DNA of 64,000 bases, taken from an uncultured Lachnospiraceae bacterium (GTDB taxonomy: Bacteria; Bacillota; Clostridia; Lachnospirales; Lachnospiraceae). A program made the translations under genes and the position numbers. The DNA lies in the NCBI GenBank assembly GCA_910586315.1, contig CAJUIP010000020.1:1-64000 (forward strand), written 5' to 3'. Numbering within the stretch: position 1 is the first letter of the stretch; each line of letters begins with the position of its first letter. The notes beneath the pieces were generated by a model. That model was not told the origin of the DNA, searched no databases, and saw only the letters and a list, made by a program, of their open reading frames with translations. Shown one piece after another: positions 8,831 through 17,042 of this stretch.

Positions 8831-10067
8831 CGTAGCGGTAATAGGCGGCGGGGCGGCCGGAATGGCGGCTGCCATCGGCGCTTCTGAAGCGGGCCATCAG
8901 GTGGTCCTCTATGAAAAAAACGAGAAGCTTGGAAAGAAACTGTATATTACGGGAAAAGGGCGTTGTAATGTGACGAACGCGTGTGATACAGAGGAGCTGT
9001 TTTCCCATATGGTGACCAACAAAAAATTCTTATACAGCGCCATTTACGGGTTTTCCAATTTTGACATGATGGGTCTTTTGGAATCCTGCGGCTGTCCCTT
9101 AAAAACGGAACGGGGAAACCGGGTATTTCCCGTGTCGGATAAATCCTCAGATGTAATTTCCGCCCTGGAGCGGAGGCTTCGGGAACGGAATGTGACCGTG
9201 CATTTTAATGAGCCGGTAAAGGAGCTTTTGTTTTCTGAAGGCAGATGTAACGGCGTGATTCTGGAAAAGGGGAATGCACATGTCCCGGCCGACGCGGTGA
9301 TTGTGGCCACGGGCGGCCTTTCTTACCCGGCCACAGGCTCCACAGGGGACGGATACCGCTTTGCCAGGGCGGCAGGCCATACGGTGACGGCGCTTTCTCC
9401 GGCCCTGGTGCCTTTTGAATGTCTGGAGGACGATGTGAAATCTCTTCAGGGACTCTCTCTAAAAAATATTGAGGTAACCGTATATGACGGAAAAAAAACT
9501 CTGTGGAAAGAATTTGGTGAAATGCTGTTTACCCATTTTGGAGTCAGCGGTCCTGTTGTTTTAAGCGCCAGCAGCTTTGCCGCAAAGGCTATAAAGGAAC
9601 ATCCGCTCGTTATGGATATCGACTTAAAGCCCGCCCTTTCCAAAGAGCAGCTGGATTCCAGGATTCTGAGGGATTTTGCGGAGGAAAAAAATAAGCGGTT
9701 TAAAAATTCTCTGGCGCATCTTTTCCCGGCGAAACTGATTCCCGTGATGGTGGAGCGAAGCGGCATTGATCCGGACAAAATGGTCAATGAGGTGACGGCA
9801 AAGGAGAGGGAGCGCCTGGTGGAGATCACCAGGGCATTCCGGGTGACCCTCACAGGACTTCGTAGCTTTAAGGAAGCCATCATCACCCAGGGCGGCGTCT
9901 CTGTGAAGGAGATCAATCCCTCGACCATGGAATCAAAAAAGGTGCCGGGGCTTTTCTGGGCCGGGGAGGTGCTTGATCTGGACGGCGTGACAGGAGGATT
10001 TAATCTTCAGATTGCCTGGTCTACGGGAATGCTGGCCGGTAGAAGCATTTCATGCGAATATGCATGA
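8823..10067 (+). CDS. BaiN/HI0933-family FAD-dependent oxidoreductase
   Basis: Flavoprotein of the HI0933/YhiN family (414 aa), annotated in many Clostridia as BaiN-like or as an aminoacetone oxidase family protein. The dinucleotide-binding motif VIGGGAAGMAAA opens the protein, then YEKNEKLGKKL and TGKGRCNVTNA, with VIVATGGLSYPATGSTGDGY in the middle and GLFWAGEVLDLDGVTGGFN near the end. The 8-base overlap with the PPK2 gene suggests one transcript. A role in bile-acid metabolism has been proposed for one relative but cannot be claimed here. Confidence 0.88.
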   Translation: MGNVAVIGGGAAGMAAAIGASEAGHQVVLYEKNEKLGKKLYITGKGRCNVTNACDTEELFSHMVTNKKFLYSAIYGFSNFDMMGLLESCGCPLKTERGNRVFPVSDKSSDVISALERRLRERNVTVHFNEPVKELLFSEGRCNGVILEKGNAHVPADAVIVATGGLSYPATGSTGDGYRFARAAGHTVTALSPALVPFECLEDDVKSLQGLSLKNIEVTVYDGKKTLWKEFGEMLFTHFGVSGPVVLSASSFAAKAIKEHPLVMDIDLKPALSKEQLDSRILRDFAEEKNKRFKNSLAHLFPAKLIPVMVERSGIDPDKMVNEVTAKERERLVEITRAFRVTLTGLRSFKEAIITQGGVSVKEINPSTMESKKVPGLFWAGEVLDLDGVTGGFNLQIAWSTGMLAGRSISCEYA

Positions 10068-10129
10068 AAACGCACACCTTTTATCATGAATAAAATAATG
10101 GAAATGGAAGCAAAATAGAGGAGGAGAAC

Positions 10130-10801
10130 ATGTCTTTTAACGTGGCAATCGACGGTCCTGCCGGAGCCGGAAAAAGTACGGTGGCAAAAGCAGTGGCCGC
10201 GGAGAGAAATTACATCTATGTGGATACGGGGGCTATGTACAGGGCCATGGCTCTTTATTTTTTGAGAGAAGGAACGGATAAGTCCGATGAGGCGGCAGTT
10301 TCCCGGGCCTGTAAACATGTGGAGGTTACGATTTCTTATGAGGATGGCGCCCAGCAGGTGCTTTTGAATGGAGAAAATGTTTCGGGCCTCATACGCACCG
10401 AAGAGGTGGGAAACATGGCTTCCGCCACATCCGGATATCTTCCTGTGCGGGAAAAACTGGTGGAGCTTCAGAAAAACCTGGCAAAGAGGGCTGATGTGGT
10501 TATGGACGGCCGTGATATCGGAACCTGCGTGCTGCCGGATGCAGATGTGAAGGTTTATCTGACGGCCAGCTCCCTTGTGAGAGCTAAAAGACGGTATAAG
10601 GAGCTTGTGGAAAAGGGCGTGGCCTGTGATCTTTCTGAGATCGAGAAGGATATTATTGACCGGGATTACCGGGACATGCACCGGGAACATTCTCCTTTAG
10701 TGCAGGCAGAGGACGCGGTATATCTGGATTCTTCAGACATGACTTTAAAAGAGGTGGTGGATTCCATCCTGAATATGATCGATAAAAAACGCGGCGTGTA
10801 G
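10130..10801 (+). CDS. cmk: cytidylate kinase
   Basis: Cytidylate kinase (223 aa) phosphorylates CMP and dCMP with ATP. The P-loop is IDGPAGAGKSTVAK, followed by YVDTGAMYRAMA, MDGRDIGTCVLPDADVKVYLTAS and RDYRDMHREHSPL, all family landmarks, and the length is normal. GAGGAGG precedes the ATG. cmk, ispH and rpsA are consecutive with short gaps, an order common in Clostridia. Confidence 0.96.
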   Translation: MSFNVAIDGPAGAGKSTVAKAVAAERNYIYVDTGAMYRAMALYFLREGTDKSDEAAVSRACKHVEVTISYEDGAQQVLLNGENVSGLIRTEEVGNMASATSGYLPVREKLVELQKNLAKRADVVMDGRDIGTCVLPDADVKVYLTASSLVRAKRRYKELVEKGVACDLSEIEKDIIDRDYRDMHREHSPLVQAEDAVYLDSSDMTLKEVVDSILNMIDKKRGV

Positions 10802-10815
10802 AAGGAGAGGCGGAA

Positions 10816-11667
10816 ATGGAAGTAACTGTTGCGAAAACGGCCGGATTCTGCTTTGGAGTCAGACGGGCTGTGGAAAAGGTCTATGAGCAGATTGAAACCT
10901 CAGTAAAGTCTGTTTATACATATGGACCCATCATCCACAACGAGGAAGTAGTCAATGATTTAAAACACAGAGGCGTTTCGGTGATTGAGGATGAGGAACA
11001 GCTTAAGGCTCTGAAAAGCGGTGTGGTGATTATCCGCTCCCATGGTGTGGGAAAACGGATTTATGATATTCTGAACGCCAACGGCGTGGAGATCGTGGAT
11101 GCCACTTGCCCGTATGTGAAAAAAATCCATAAAATCGTTGAGGAACAGTGCAGAGACAAAAGGCATGTCCTGATTGTGGGAGATAAGGCTCACCCGGAGG
11201 TGCAGGGAATCAGGGGATGGGGGAATGAAGATACAAAAGTTGTCGAAAACCTGTCGGATTTTGAAAAATTGAGTCTTCCTTCCGGTACGAGACTCTGCAT
11301 TGTGGCCCAGACGACATTTAATTACAATAAATTTCAAGATTTAGTTGAAAAAATTTCTAAAAAGCGTTATGATATAGTTGTTTTAAATACGATTTGCAAT
11401 GCGACACAGGAAAGACAAGTAGAAGCAAAGAAGATAGCTTCGCAGGTTGATGTGATGCTGGTAATAGGAGGGAAGAACAGCTCCAATACCCAGAAGCTAT
11501 ACGAGATCTGCCAGAAAGAATGTAAAAATACTTTTTACATCCAGACCCTGGACGACTTAAATCCTGAATGTATCAGTTCTGCGTGCAACGTAGGTATTAC
11601 GGCAGGGGCGTCAACCCCGAATAATATTATCGAGGAGGTTCATACTAATGTCAGAGTTAAGTTTTGA
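10816..11667 (+). CDS. ispH: 4-hydroxy-3-methylbut-2-enyl diphosphate reductase
   Basis: IspH/LytB (283 aa), the last enzyme of the MEP isoprenoid pathway, converting HMBPP to IPP and DMAPP with a [4Fe-4S] cluster. The three cluster cysteines are in TAGFCFGVRRAV (Cys12), DATCPYVKK (about Cys98) and NTICNATQERQ (about Cys194); GITAGASTPN is the conserved C-terminal motif. The 3' end overlaps the next gene by 20 bases in another frame. In many Clostridia ispH and rpsA form one fused protein; here they are separate and overlapping. Confidence 0.96.
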   Translation: MEVTVAKTAGFCFGVRRAVEKVYEQIETSVKSVYTYGPIIHNEEVVNDLKHRGVSVIEDEEQLKALKSGVVIIRSHGVGKRIYDILNANGVEIVDATCPYVKKIHKIVEEQCRDKRHVLIVGDKAHPEVQGIRGWGNEDTKVVENLSDFEKLSLPSGTRLCIVAQTTFNYNKFQDLVEKISKKRYDIVVLNTICNATQERQVEAKKIASQVDVMLVIGGKNSSNTQKLYEICQKECKNTFYIQTLDDLNPECISSACNVGITAGASTPNNIIEEVHTNVRVKF

Positions 11668-12745
11668 ACAAATGTTAGAAGAATCATTAAAAACAATACG
11701 TACAGGAGAGGTTGTCACTGGTAAGGTCATCGACGTAAAAGAAGATGAGATTGTTTTAAATATCGGTTATAAATCGGATGGCATTATTACACGCAGTGAA
11801 TATACCAACGAATCCAACGTGGATTTAAGAAACCTTGTGCAGACCGGTGATGAGCTGGAAGCCAAAGTCATTAAGGTAAACGACGGCGAGGGCCAGGTTG
11901 CCCTTTCCTATAAGAGATTGGCGGCAGACAGAGGAAACAAGAGACTGGAAGAAGCCTTTGAAAATCATGAGGTTCTGACCGCAAAGGTTGCTCAGGTGCT
12001 TGACGGCGGTTTAAGCGTAATTGTTGACGAGGCGAGAATCTTCATTCCGGCAAGCCTTGTATCTGATGTATATGAGAAGGATTTATCCAAGTATGCAAAC
12101 CAGGAAATTGAGTTTGTAATTACGGAGTTCAACCCGAAGAGAAGAAGAGTTATCGGCGACAGAAAGCAGTTAATCGTTTCCAGAAAGGCTGAGATGCAGA
12201 AAGCCCTGTTTGAGAGAATCGCTGTTGGCCAGACTGTGGAAGGAACCGTTAAGAACGTAACGGATTTTGGTGCATTTATTGATCTGGGCGGAGCCGATGG
12301 ACTGCTTCACATTTCCGAAATGTCCTGGGGCAGAGTTGAGAGTCCGAAGAAGGTATTCAAGGTTGGCGACAAGGTAACAGCTCTGATTAAAGATATCAAC
12401 GGCGAGAAGATCGCTCTTTCCATGAAGTTCCCGGAGACCAACCCGTGGGCGAATGCTGCCGAGAAGTACGCAGCAGGCAATGTGGTAACAGGAAGGGTTG
12501 CCCGTATGACGGATTTCGGCGCGTTCGTTGAGTTGGAGGCCGGTGTTGACGCGCTTCTTCATGTATCCCAGATTTCCAGAGAGCACGTTGCAAAACCGGC
12601 TGACGTTCTTACAATCGGCCAGGAAATTACAGCCAAGATCGTTGATTTCAACGAGGCTGACAGGAAGATCAGCTTGAGCATAAAGGCTCTGGAGGCCCCA
12701 GCTCCCGCTCCTGCCGTGGAGGCTCCGGAAGAGGATAACGAATAG
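11648..12745 (+). CDS. rpsA: S1 RNA-binding domain protein (ribosomal protein S1 type)
   Basis: 365 aa with four S1 domains (about 17-87, 100-168, 188-257 and 275-344); the last two are canonical (TVEGTVKNVTDFGAFIDLGG, VVTGRVARMTDFGAFVELEA). S1-type proteins bind mRNA at the ribosome. The C-terminus ends in a short Ala/Pro then acidic tail. The start codon lies inside the end of ispH, with GAGGAGG about eight bases before it. A terminator hairpin follows at 12769-12796. Confidence 0.93.
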   Translation: MSELSFEQMLEESLKTIRTGEVVTGKVIDVKEDEIVLNIGYKSDGIITRSEYTNESNVDLRNLVQTGDELEAKVIKVNDGEGQVALSYKRLAADRGNKRLEEAFENHEVLTAKVAQVLDGGLSVIVDEARIFIPASLVSDVYEKDLSKYANQEIEFVITEFNPKRRRVIGDRKQLIVSRKAEMQKALFERIAVGQTVEGTVKNVTDFGAFIDLGGADGLLHISEMSWGRVESPKKVFKVGDKVTALIKDINGEKIALSMKFPETNPWANAAEKYAAGNVVTGRVARMTDFGAFVELEAGVDALLHVSQISREHVAKPADVLTIGQEITAKIVDFNEADRKISLSIKALEAPAPAPAVEAPEEDNE

Positions 12746-12768
12746 GTCAGATAAAATATGTCTGGAAA

Positions 12769-12796
12769 GGGTGTCGGGGAACCGGCACTCTTTTTT
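12769..12796 (+). terminator. rho-independent terminator of the cmk-ispH-rpsA group
   Basis: GGGTGTCGG pairs with CCGGCACTC across a GGAA loop, followed by TTTTTT at about 12791-12796. Confidence 0.85.
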
Positions 12797-12875
12797 CGTG
12801 GGAAAGACCTTGTTGCTGAATGCATAAAAGCGCTCTGCTCAGGATTGCGCGGTGATGAAAAGAAAGATGTAATAG

Positions 12876-12902
12876 TTTTGTAAACAAAATCCCATGGGAT
12901 TC
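12876..12902. promoter_or_regulatory. adjacent palindromes upstream of the cell-wall-binding gene
   Basis: A near-palindrome TTTTGTAAACAAAA (12876-12889) abuts a perfect 14-bp palindrome AATCCCATGGGATT (12889-12902), about 125 bases before the start codon. Candidate operator; no regulator can be named. Confidence 0.3.
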
Positions 12903-13024
12903 TAAAGAATTGTATGATAGGATAAAAACAAAAACCGTATATCTGTTTTTCTGCCAGTCTCTTTGCAAAGATGAATGGTTACAGAAGATATGGATGTCTG
13001 AGAAGGAAAGAGAGGTATGCTTCA

Positions 13025-13903
13025 ATGAAAAAAATGACAAAGCTTGCAGTTGTGGTCTGTGCGGCGGTTATGACTGCTGCTTTTGGGTTTGCGAGCCTTG
13101 CGGCGGGCAACCCGCCGGAGCCTGTGATGATGGAAGGGACTGTAGTCTCCGTAGAAAACGGGCGTCTGACGATGAAAAGGAAACTGGGGGATGGAACGGA
13201 GGAAATTTTGATTACTATTTCTGAGGATACAAAGATTCTGGAAAGTGTAAACGGATATCCCATACCAGGCGAAAATCTGGAAAAAGGCGAAGCTATCCGG
13301 GTGTATGTGGGGCCGGCCATGACTTTGAGCCTGCCGCCTATAACGAATGGAGTGGTAATTCTGGCGGATGTTCCGGCTGATGCCGGATTCCCGGCCTATG
13401 CGGCGGTGCAGTCGCTGGTTCAAAATCCGGTTGGCACTGATGGGAAGGGAGGAGATTATACCCTTACAACGACGGATGGAAATACCTATACAGTAAATTC
13501 CTCCACAGTCCTTCTTCCATATCTTACAAGGAATATTGTCAGGGCGGAGGACATGACTCCGGGAACCTCGATTCTTTTGTGGACATATGGAGACGGGAAC
13601 CCGTGTCCGGCCAAAATTGTGATTTTTCAGGGAGAGAATGGATACGAGAACACTGCACAGGAGAAGAATGACTGGGAGAATACGGAAAACGGCTGGCGCT
13701 ATTATGAAAATGGGGAAATGAAAAAAGGATGGTTTTATGATGGAGAGGACTGGTTTTACTTAAATCCCTCAACGGGAATCATGGAAACAGGATTTGTGAC
13801 CGTGGATGGAAGAACTTACTTCCTTAAAGAAGACGGCCGGATGCTTACAGAAGCCACGGTGTTTACTCCGGATGAGAATGGTGCTTTGCATATCAGTAAA
13901 TAG
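13025..13903 (+). CDS. secreted protein with cell-wall-binding (CW_1-like) repeats
   Basis: 292 aa. A signal peptide is clear (MKKMTKLAVVVCAAVMTAAFGFASLAAG, residues 1-28, cleavage near Ala-Ala-Gly). The middle (about 35-205) is a beta-rich domain of unknown type that occurs in Lachnospiraceae exported proteins. The end has choline-binding-like repeats: GWRYYENGEMKKGWFYDGE, DWFYLNPSTGIMETGFV and GRTYFLKEDGRM. ATG 13025 is chosen over an in-frame ATG at 12971 because it starts the signal peptide and follows GAGAGG. It is a single gene between two terminators, probably attached to the wall surface. Function unknown. Confidence 0.8.
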   Translation: MKKMTKLAVVVCAAVMTAAFGFASLAAGNPPEPVMMEGTVVSVENGRLTMKRKLGDGTEEILITISEDTKILESVNGYPIPGENLEKGEAIRVYVGPAMTLSLPPITNGVVILADVPADAGFPAYAAVQSLVQNPVGTDGKGGDYTLTTTDGNTYTVNSSTVLLPYLTRNIVRAEDMTPGTSILLWTYGDGNPCPAKIVIFQGENGYENTAQEKNDWENTENGWRYYENGEMKKGWFYDGEDWFYLNPSTGIMETGFVTVDGRTYFLKEDGRMLTEATVFTPDENGALHISK

Positions 13904-13924
13904 AAGTTATCCCGGACCGGTGAT

Positions 13925-13966
13925 TCCCGGAGGCGGCAAGAACAGCTGCTTCCGGGATATTTTTTA
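13925..13966 (+). terminator. rho-independent terminator
   Basis: TCCCGGA (13925-13931) pairs with TCCGGGA (13951-13957), extended by GGC/GCT inner pairs, followed by a T-rich tract from 13958. It ends the cell-wall-binding gene. Confidence 0.85.
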
Positions 13967-14019
13967 TTTACGCGATCAACGAGCCAAAGTCCGTGCTTGC
14001 ACGAGACCTTGGCGACTAT
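13965..14019 (+). repeat. post-terminator hairpin repeat, copy 1
   Basis: About 50 bp beginning TATTTACGCG, with the core CAACGAGCCAAAGTCCGTGC and then TTGCACGAGACCTTGGCG. It closely matches 39261-39315. The core folds (GCCAA...GTGC against GCAC...TTGGC). Both copies start directly at the T-tract of a terminator. The rest of the gap up to 14160 shows nothing I can name. Confidence 0.65.
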
Positions 14020-14159
14020 GGTAGAAGGTCTTTCTCACGAAATAAAAAGTGCTTCATGCTTTGTATCGCACTGCGGCGGGAAGGAACACAGTCAAAGCCT
14101 CTTAGGATTGAGGAATTTGGGGACCGGGACGGTTTTTGGTCTGCTTTTAAAAAAATCTA

Positions 14160-14188
14160 TTGACATATAATATTATACAAGATATAAT
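14160..14188 (+). promoter_or_regulatory. consensus sigma-A promoter of the padR operon
   Basis: TTGACA at 14160-14165, a 17-base spacer and TATAAT at 14183-14188: a perfect match to consensus in a very AT-rich stretch. Confidence 0.85.
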
Positions 14189-14192
14189 ATAT

Positions 14193-14223
14193 ATACAATA
14201 CTATATAATATATAATATTGTAT
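14193..14223. promoter_or_regulatory. inverted-repeat operator candidate for PadR
   Basis: ATACAATA (14193-14200) and TATTGTAT (14216-14223) are exact inverted repeats just downstream of the -10 and ahead of the padR RBS. PadR proteins usually repress their own promoter, so this is the likely binding site (inference). Confidence 0.5.
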
Positions 14224-14243
14224 AAGACGAAAGGAGGTTGCAT

Positions 14244-14564
14244 ATGGTATTTAATACAGGCGCTGCACTCCTTGACGGAATTGTGCTGGCAGCCGTCTCC
14301 AGGGAAGCGGACGGAACTTACGGCTATAAAATTACGCAGGATGTGAGAAAGGCCATTGATATTTCGGAATCGACTCTGTACCCGGTCTTAAGGCGGCTTC
14401 AGAAAGAAAACTGTCTGGAGGTATATGACATGGCCATTGACGGGAGGAACCGGAGATATTATAGAATCACCGAGACCGGAAGAGTCCAGTTAGCCCTCTA
14501 TAAATCCGAGTGGTTTACCTATTCTGCACATATTTCCCAAATTTTTCAGGAGGCAAAGATATGA
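14244..14564 (+). CDS. PadR family transcriptional regulator
   Basis: 106 aa winged-helix protein. The N-terminal helix LLDGIVLAAVSREADGTYGYKITQDVRK leads into ISESTLYPVLRRLQKENCLEVY and a wing with NRRYYRITETGR, the PadR signature. ATG 14244 is chosen, six bases after AAGGAGG; a TTG at 14238 is too close to the RBS. Its stop overlaps the DUF1700 start (ATGA). Regulators of this type commonly precede DUF1700/DUF4097 genes and control them together with themselves. Confidence 0.92.
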   Translation: MVFNTGAALLDGIVLAAVSREADGTYGYKITQDVRKAIDISESTLYPVLRRLQKENCLEVYDMAIDGRNRRYYRITETGRVQLALYKSEWFTYSAHISQIFQEAKI

Positions 14565-15328
14565 AGAAGGAAACATTTTTGAAAGAGCTGGAATATCTTT
14601 TGCAGGATATTCCCGACGAAGATAAGGAGGAAGCTTTATCCTATTACAGAGATTATCTGGAGGAGGCCGGCAGTGAGAATGAGGACAAAGTGATGGAGGA
14701 ATTCGGAAGTCCCGAACGGGTGGCGGCCATTATCCGGGCGGATATCACCGGGAATTTAAAGGATGGCGGCTCCTTTACAGAAAAAGGGTATGAGGACGAG
14801 CGGTTTAAAGATCCCGGCTATCAGGTGGCGAAGCGGTTGGACCTGCCTGATGAAAAGGAAGCGGTTCATGAAAACAGGGAAACACGCACCGAAAGCCGGA
14901 CTGCGGACGGAGCTTACACCAATGTGGAAGAGAAGCCGTGGACCAGCCGGGTTTTGAAGGTGGTTCTTTTGGGAATCCTGATTCTTGCGGCCAGCCCGTT
15001 TTTATTGGGGGCCGGAGGAATTGCGGTGGGAACTGTGGCGGGAATTGCAAGCCTGTTTCTTGGAGCGGTGGTTTTACTTTTGGTTCTGACAGCGACGGCA
15101 TTCATATTGGGAGTGGTACTTACTGTACTGGGAGGGATCCTGTTATTTACCGCACCCGTGGATGGCTTATTTCTGATAGGAATTGCAGTCATGGGAATCG
15201 GTATGGGAATCCTTGGAGTCGTATTGATCTACGGTATCTTTGGAGTACTTATTCCGTTTTGTTTTAAGGCTGTCTGCAGGTTGTTCAAATCCACTGCGGC
15301 AGGAAGAAAGGGGGCCAGAAGGGCATGA
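14561..15328 (+). CDS. DUF1700 (HAAS domain) membrane protein
   Basis: 255 aa. The N-terminal HAAS/DUF1700 domain (about 1-75) reads FLKELEYLLQDIPDEDKEEALSYYRDYLEEA and EEFGSPERVAAIIRAD. A charged linker follows, then about four hydrophobic segments (about 135-245) rich in Gly, Val and Leu. CAGGAGG precedes the ATG, which overlaps the padR stop; its own stop overlaps the next start (ATGA again). HAAS domains are thought to relay envelope state to the partner regulator; the actual signal is unknown. Confidence 0.87.
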   Translation: MKKETFLKELEYLLQDIPDEDKEEALSYYRDYLEEAGSENEDKVMEEFGSPERVAAIIRADITGNLKDGGSFTEKGYEDERFKDPGYQVAKRLDLPDEKEAVHENRETRTESRTADGAYTNVEEKPWTSRVLKVVLLGILILAASPFLLGAGGIAVGTVAGIASLFLGAVVLLLVLTATAFILGVVLTVLGGILLFTAPVDGLFLIGIAVMGIGMGILGVVLIYGIFGVLIPFCFKAVCRLFKSTAAGRKGARRA

Positions 15329-16398
15329 AAAAGTTTGTAAAATACGGTCTCATTGGCGGATGTGTTTTGGGGCTTGCAGGCGTGGGGCTTGTTACGGCTT
15401 CCGTTGCACTGGGGGCAGACATGCAAAGAATCATTAGGTATTTGGATCATCACAGACATTTGGGCGGCTCTGCGCTTGGCAGTTCTGTGATAAGATATCC
15501 GCAGGACAGTTATGTGGATGTTGATAAAAACGGCATACGGATAAAGGCCGGGGACGGAGAGCTTGAGCTGGACCAGGACGGAGTACGGCTGAAGGACGGA
15601 GACGGAGAACTTGAGCTGGACCGGAGCGGGGTGCGGCTGAAGGACGAAGACGGAGAGCTTGAGCTGGGCCGAAACGGAATACAGCGGAGGGCTGGAGACG
15701 GGCAGATACGGGATGACGGAGATGGAGCTTTTTTTAAAACGGAAAATTCCTGGGTTTCGCCTTTGGAAGACGGGAATTTTGAAGCTGGTTACAAGGCTGT
15801 AACCAGTCTGGAGGTTAAGGTGTCCGGCGGAACCGTAGGTTTATTTTCACTGGATGAAATCGAAGAACTCACCATAAAAAGTGAGAAGGGAACCCTGGAC
15901 CATGTAGAGTATAGAGAGTTCGCCCAGGAACAAAAGTTGTCTCTGACTGCCTATGATGGAGAGGACTATCAGCTGTTTATTCCCTCATCCTGGGAGCTTG
16001 AAGAACTGGAAGTGGATGTACTCCAGGGCGATTTCAGCGGAGAGAACATACGGGCTTACGATGCCGAATATGAGACAAGGGGAGGAGATCTCCTGGTGTC
16101 TCAGATCGGGGGAAGCACTCTGGAACTTAAGGTTACGGGCGGCGCTATGTCCTGGACGGCCGTGAAAGAGATGCCCCGGCTTGTGGAAGCCGACTGTCAA
16201 AACGGGGATCTGACGATAGAGCTGCCGGAGGGGATGGACGCAGATGGAATCGGATACGAGATGGAATGTGAGAACGGTCTCATAGAGATTCCAGGCTTTA
16301 CAGCCGAGGGAACAATGGAAAAGAAAATTTCCGGAAAATCAGGAATGACACGGATGGAACTGGAAACGGAAAACGGAATTATTACGGTTATACAGTAG
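15325..16398 (+). CDS. DUF4097-type exported protein with 16-residue tandem repeats
   Basis: 357 aa. N-terminal membrane anchor or signal (about 5-32). Residues about 70-133 are four tandem 16-residue units of the form G-[VI]-R-L-K-D-x-D-G-E-L-E-L, encoded by 48-bp repeats at 15532-15723. The C-terminal part (about 155-357) is a beta-strand-repeat domain of the DUF4097 type, usually the surface-exposed partner of a DUF1700 protein. The start overlaps the DUF1700 stop. The two most similar repeat units differ by only a few bases, so copy number probably varies among strains. Role: likely envelope sensing or structure; not proven. Confidence 0.8.
   Translation: MKKFVKYGLIGGCVLGLAGVGLVTASVALGADMQRIIRYLDHHRHLGGSALGSSVIRYPQDSYVDVDKNGIRIKAGDGELELDQDGVRLKDGDGELELDRSGVRLKDEDGELELGRNGIQRRAGDGQIRDDGDGAFFKTENSWVSPLEDGNFEAGYKAVTSLEVKVSGGTVGLFSLDEIEELTIKSEKGTLDHVEYREFAQEQKLSLTAYDGEDYQLFIPSSWELEELEVDVLQGDFSGENIRAYDAEYETRGGDLLVSQIGGSTLELKVTGGAMSWTAVKEMPRLVEADCQNGDLTIELPEGMDADGIGYEMECENGLIEIPGFTAEGTMEKKISGKSGMTRMELETENGIITVIQ
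15532..15723 (+). repeat. four in-frame 48-bp tandem repeats
   Basis: Units at 15532, 15580, 15628 and 15676 each encode 16 residues beginning Gly-Ile/Val and containing GDGELEL or a variant; the fourth is the most diverged. All lie within the DUF4097-type gene. Confidence 0.85.
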
Positions 16399-16413
16399 AG
16401 GGAGAGGAGAAAA

Positions 16414-16596
16414 ATGGAAACAAAGAGGTTATACAGGTCAGATACAGACAAAATGCTGCTTGGCGTGTGCGGGGGAATCGGCGAATACTTAAACGTGGAT
16501 TCGACGGTAATCCGCCTGCTTTGGGCCATCCTGGTCTGCACAGGACCAGGCCTTCTGGCCTATCTTGCGGCCGCCATTATCATTCCGCGGCGTTAA
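16414..16596 (+). CDS. PspC domain protein
   Basis: 60 aa, essentially one PspC domain: LYRSDTDKMLLGVCGGIGEYL, then VDSTVIRLLWAIL, a hydrophobic segment and a basic end (IIPRR). PspC proteins are small membrane proteins linked to phage-shock/envelope stress responses. GGAGAGG precedes the ATG. It closes the padR-DUF1700-DUF4097-pspC operon and is followed by a strong terminator, so all four genes probably form one envelope-stress module. Confidence 0.92.
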   Translation: METKRLYRSDTDKMLLGVCGGIGEYLNVDSTVIRLLWAILVCTGPGLLAYLAAAIIIPRR

Positions 16597-16605
16597 AACG
16601 ATGAG

Positions 16606-16645
16606 AAAGCCCTGGCTGCCGGAGATTCCGGCGCCGGGGTTTTTT
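16606..16645 (+). terminator. rho-independent terminator of the padR-pspC operon
   Basis: AAAGCCCTGGC (16606-16616) pairs with GCCGGGGTTT at about 16633-16642, with an inner CCGG/CCGG pairing, and a run of six T. Confidence 0.88.
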
Positions 16646-16704
16646 GCATAATCAGGGATATTTGGGGAATACTTCCAATACAAAAAGAAAGAAGGAGTAG
16701 AATC

Positions 16705-16923
16705 ATGCCTAAAAAGAAAAAGGACGAACCCATTGACCCCAATAATTTAAAGCCTGAGGACAAGATGAAATTTGAAATTGCCACAGAGCTTGGACTTGCA
16801 GATAAAGTAGTTTCAGGCGGATGGAGATGCCTTACAGCCAAGGAGAGCGGACGTATCGGGGGTCTCATTACAAAAAGAAAAAGGGAGCTGTCCGGGAAAT
16901 GTGAAGGTAAAACAGACCATTGA
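16705..16923 (+). CDS. alpha/beta-type small acid-soluble spore protein
   Basis: 72 aa. The core matches alpha/beta SASPs: KFEIATELGLADKV, which contains the germination-protease cleavage context (E-I-A), then LTAKESGRIGGLITKRKREL. These proteins coat and protect spore DNA and are degraded during germination. The N-terminus is lysine/acid rich and longer than usual, and the C-terminus carries an unusual Cys. GAAGGAG precedes the ATG. A possible sigma-G promoter lies upstream (GCATA at 16646-16650 and AATACTT at 16668-16674), weakly supported. Confidence 0.85.
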   Translation: MPKKKKDEPIDPNNLKPEDKMKFEIATELGLADKVVSGGWRCLTAKESGRIGGLITKRKRELSGKCEGKTDH

Positions 16924-16948
16924 AAGATGCGAAGGAAAATCATATAAT
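16920..16948 (+). promoter_or_regulatory. sigma-A promoter of the cobalamin genes
   Basis: TTGAAA at 16920-16925, a 17-base spacer and TATAAT at 16943-16948. The -35 overlaps the SASP stop codon. About 90 bases of leader follow; I see no cobalamin riboswitch in it. Confidence 0.7.
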
Positions 16949-17042
16949 ATAGATGCAGGGTTTGCCTGCTGTGTATGGGCAGAAAATGTAACGGTTCAGA
17001 GGGTATCTGAGCTGCTGTCAGAAAAACATCGGGGGCAGCGCG

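Noticed and set aside
15532..15723. CRISPR array
   Set aside because: The 48-bp units are contiguous with no spacers and encode in-frame protein repeats. No CRISPR array was found anywhere in the window.
16949..17042. Cobalamin riboswitch before cbiG
   Set aside because: The leader is under 100 bases and lacks the B12-box-like and other conserved core segments.
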